In this document: one piece after another, positions 63,427 through 64,000 of the stretch
How the letters are laid out: every line of letters starts with the position of its first letter
Numbering within the stretch: the stretch's first letter is position 1
Origin: Bradyrhizobium sp. CCGB12
Lineage (GTDB): Bacteria > Pseudomonadota > Alphaproteobacteria > Rhizobiales > Xanthobacteraceae
Assembly (NCBI RefSeq): GCF_024199845.1
Contig: NZ_JANADO010000001.1
Span: 2,914,001-2,978,000, forward strand
Direction of reading: 5' to 3'
DNA: 64,000 nt
Translations under genes and position numbers: made by a program
The notes under the pieces: generated by a model
Seen by the model: only the letters and a program-made list of their open reading frames with translations
Told to the model about the DNA's origin: nothing
The model's database searches: none

Positions 63427-64000
63427 CTAGGACGGCTTCTTCGGCCGCGACACCAGCTCGATCATCCGGCCTTCATCGTCGTCCGGCATCGCCGCCTTTG
63501 CGTGCGCGTAGGACTCGACTGCGGCGCGCGAGACCAGCGGCTTGTCCGCCAAGAGGCTCTCGGCGAGCTTGACTGCATAGGCGGCATCCTTGTGCCGCAA
63601 CGCTGCCGTGAAGGTCGCGCCGCTGAAATCGCGGGCGACCATGCGCTTGGAATGACGCTGCACCTGCGGGCTTGCGGCGACGCCCGCCTGGATCGACTCC
63701 AGCACCAGGTTCATGTCGAGCCCGGCCTGCTCGGCGATGGCGAGGCCCTCGGCAAGGCCGGCGATCTGGATCGCGCCCAGGAGATTGTTGATGAGCTTGT
63801 AGACTGTGCCGGTGCCGACCGCGCCGAAATGGCGGATGGTCGAGCCGATCGGTTCGAGGAACGGCCGCGCGCGTTCGAGGTCGGCCGCGTCTGCGCCGGC
63901 CAGCAGCGTCAACTTCCCGGCTGCAGCTGCATCGGGCAATCCGGTGACGGGGCAATCGATGTAGATGAGCCCGCGCACATTGAGCTCGCGGCCCATCTCG
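63427..64000 (-). CDS. NAD(P)-dependent oxidoreductase, 3-hydroxyisobutyrate dehydrogenase family (N-terminus beyond window)
   Basis: The last 190 residues of a beta-hydroxyacid dehydrogenase. Visible: the substrate-binding segment YIDCPVTGLPDAAAAGKLTLLAGAD, the catalytic Lys in VYKLINNLL and the second domain helix set (LVLESIQAGVAASP, DFSGATFTAALRHKD). The Rossmann half is outside the window. It may produce or use a metabolite exported by the EamA protein that follows by 15 bases. The substrate is unknown. Confidence 0.9.
   Translation of the reverse strand, partial: EMGRELNVRGLIYIDCPVTGLPDAAAAGKLTLLAGADAADLERARPFLEPIGSTIRHFGAVGTGTVYKLINNLLGAIQIAGLAEGLAIAEQAGLDMNLVLESIQAGVAASPQVQRHSKRMVARDFSGATFTAALRHKDAAYAVKLAESLLADKPLVSRAAVESYAHAKAAMPDDDEGRMIELVSRPKKPS

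Noticed and set aside
1..64000. tRNA, rRNA, CRISPR, integrase, transposase or prophage genes
   Set aside because: None was seen on either strand by eye. A dedicated search would be needed to exclude degenerate RNA genes.

Overview
The window looks like chromosomal DNA of a high-GC alphaproteobacterium of the Bradyrhizobium/Rhodopseudomonas type (Nitrobacteraceae). Signs of this are the GC-rich third codon positions, a class I PHB synthase, short beta-barrel porins of the Omp25/RopB kind (ADLGAR... after the signal peptide), a SUF operon that opens with an IscS/NifS-like desulfurase, and several long palindromic intergenic repeats that I recall from Bradyrhizobium genomes. Almost everything reads as core or near-core chromosome. 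I see no tRNA, rRNA, CRISPR, integrase, transposase or prophage gene.

Layout. 1-3.2 kb: an aminotransferase, homoserine dehydrogenase and class II fructose bisphosphatase (glpX, cut by the left edge), all leftward. 3.4-7.2 kb: a small lipoprotein, phaC, a MAPEG protein and a carbamoyltransferase-like protein with an altered phosphate loop. 7.2-10.9 kb: a leftward run paiB-like, type 2 argC, type 1 argC and a methyltransferase. In front of it lie a good promoter, a nearly leaderless 25-codon reading frame with five consecutive Arg codons, and a terminator hairpin. This is a candidate arginine attenuator and the most interesting signal in the window. 11-20.4 kb: a Tat-exported MBL hydrolase, DedA, parE, two porin-like barrels, an SDR, small membrane proteins, a flavin monooxygenase and a Gly/Ala-rich secreted protein. 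20.5-27.8 kb: a caspase-like secreted protein, an AraC regulator, RhlE helicase, a diguanylate cyclase, an unusual FabA and a TfoX-N protein. 27.9-35 kb: the SUF iron-sulfur assembly operon (iscS-like, sufB, C, D, S, T and an A-type carrier), with an Irr-type (ICE-like) element before sufB and a palindromic repeat between sufB and sufC.

35-46 kb: a divergent acyltransferase/LytTR pair, an alpha/beta hydrolase, a GST-SMR efflux pair behind three ATGCA/TGCAT operators, anmK and tyrS back to back, an MFS carrier, DoxX, a 28-residue membrane peptide and a chemoreceptor. 46-52.4 kb: a very large AsmA/YhdP-like envelope protein, a one-Cys PrxQ/BCP with a histone-like basic tail, and an M23 peptidase. 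52.4-60.2 kb: a DUF6502-DUF5666 pair with a leaderless promoter, facing a polysaccharide export cluster. That cluster has a glycosyltransferase fused to a Wzm-type permease, a Wzt-type ATPase, a second glycosyltransferase and an O-antigen ligase/polymerase. 60.2-64 kb: a branched-chain-amino-acid-type binding protein, two EamA transporters (the first frameshifted near its end at a TC run) and a 3-hydroxyisobutyrate-dehydrogenase-family enzyme cut by the right edge.

Functions are assigned by recognising motifs and protein families by eye. Promoters, operators and the attenuator are read from the bases and have no experimental support here.
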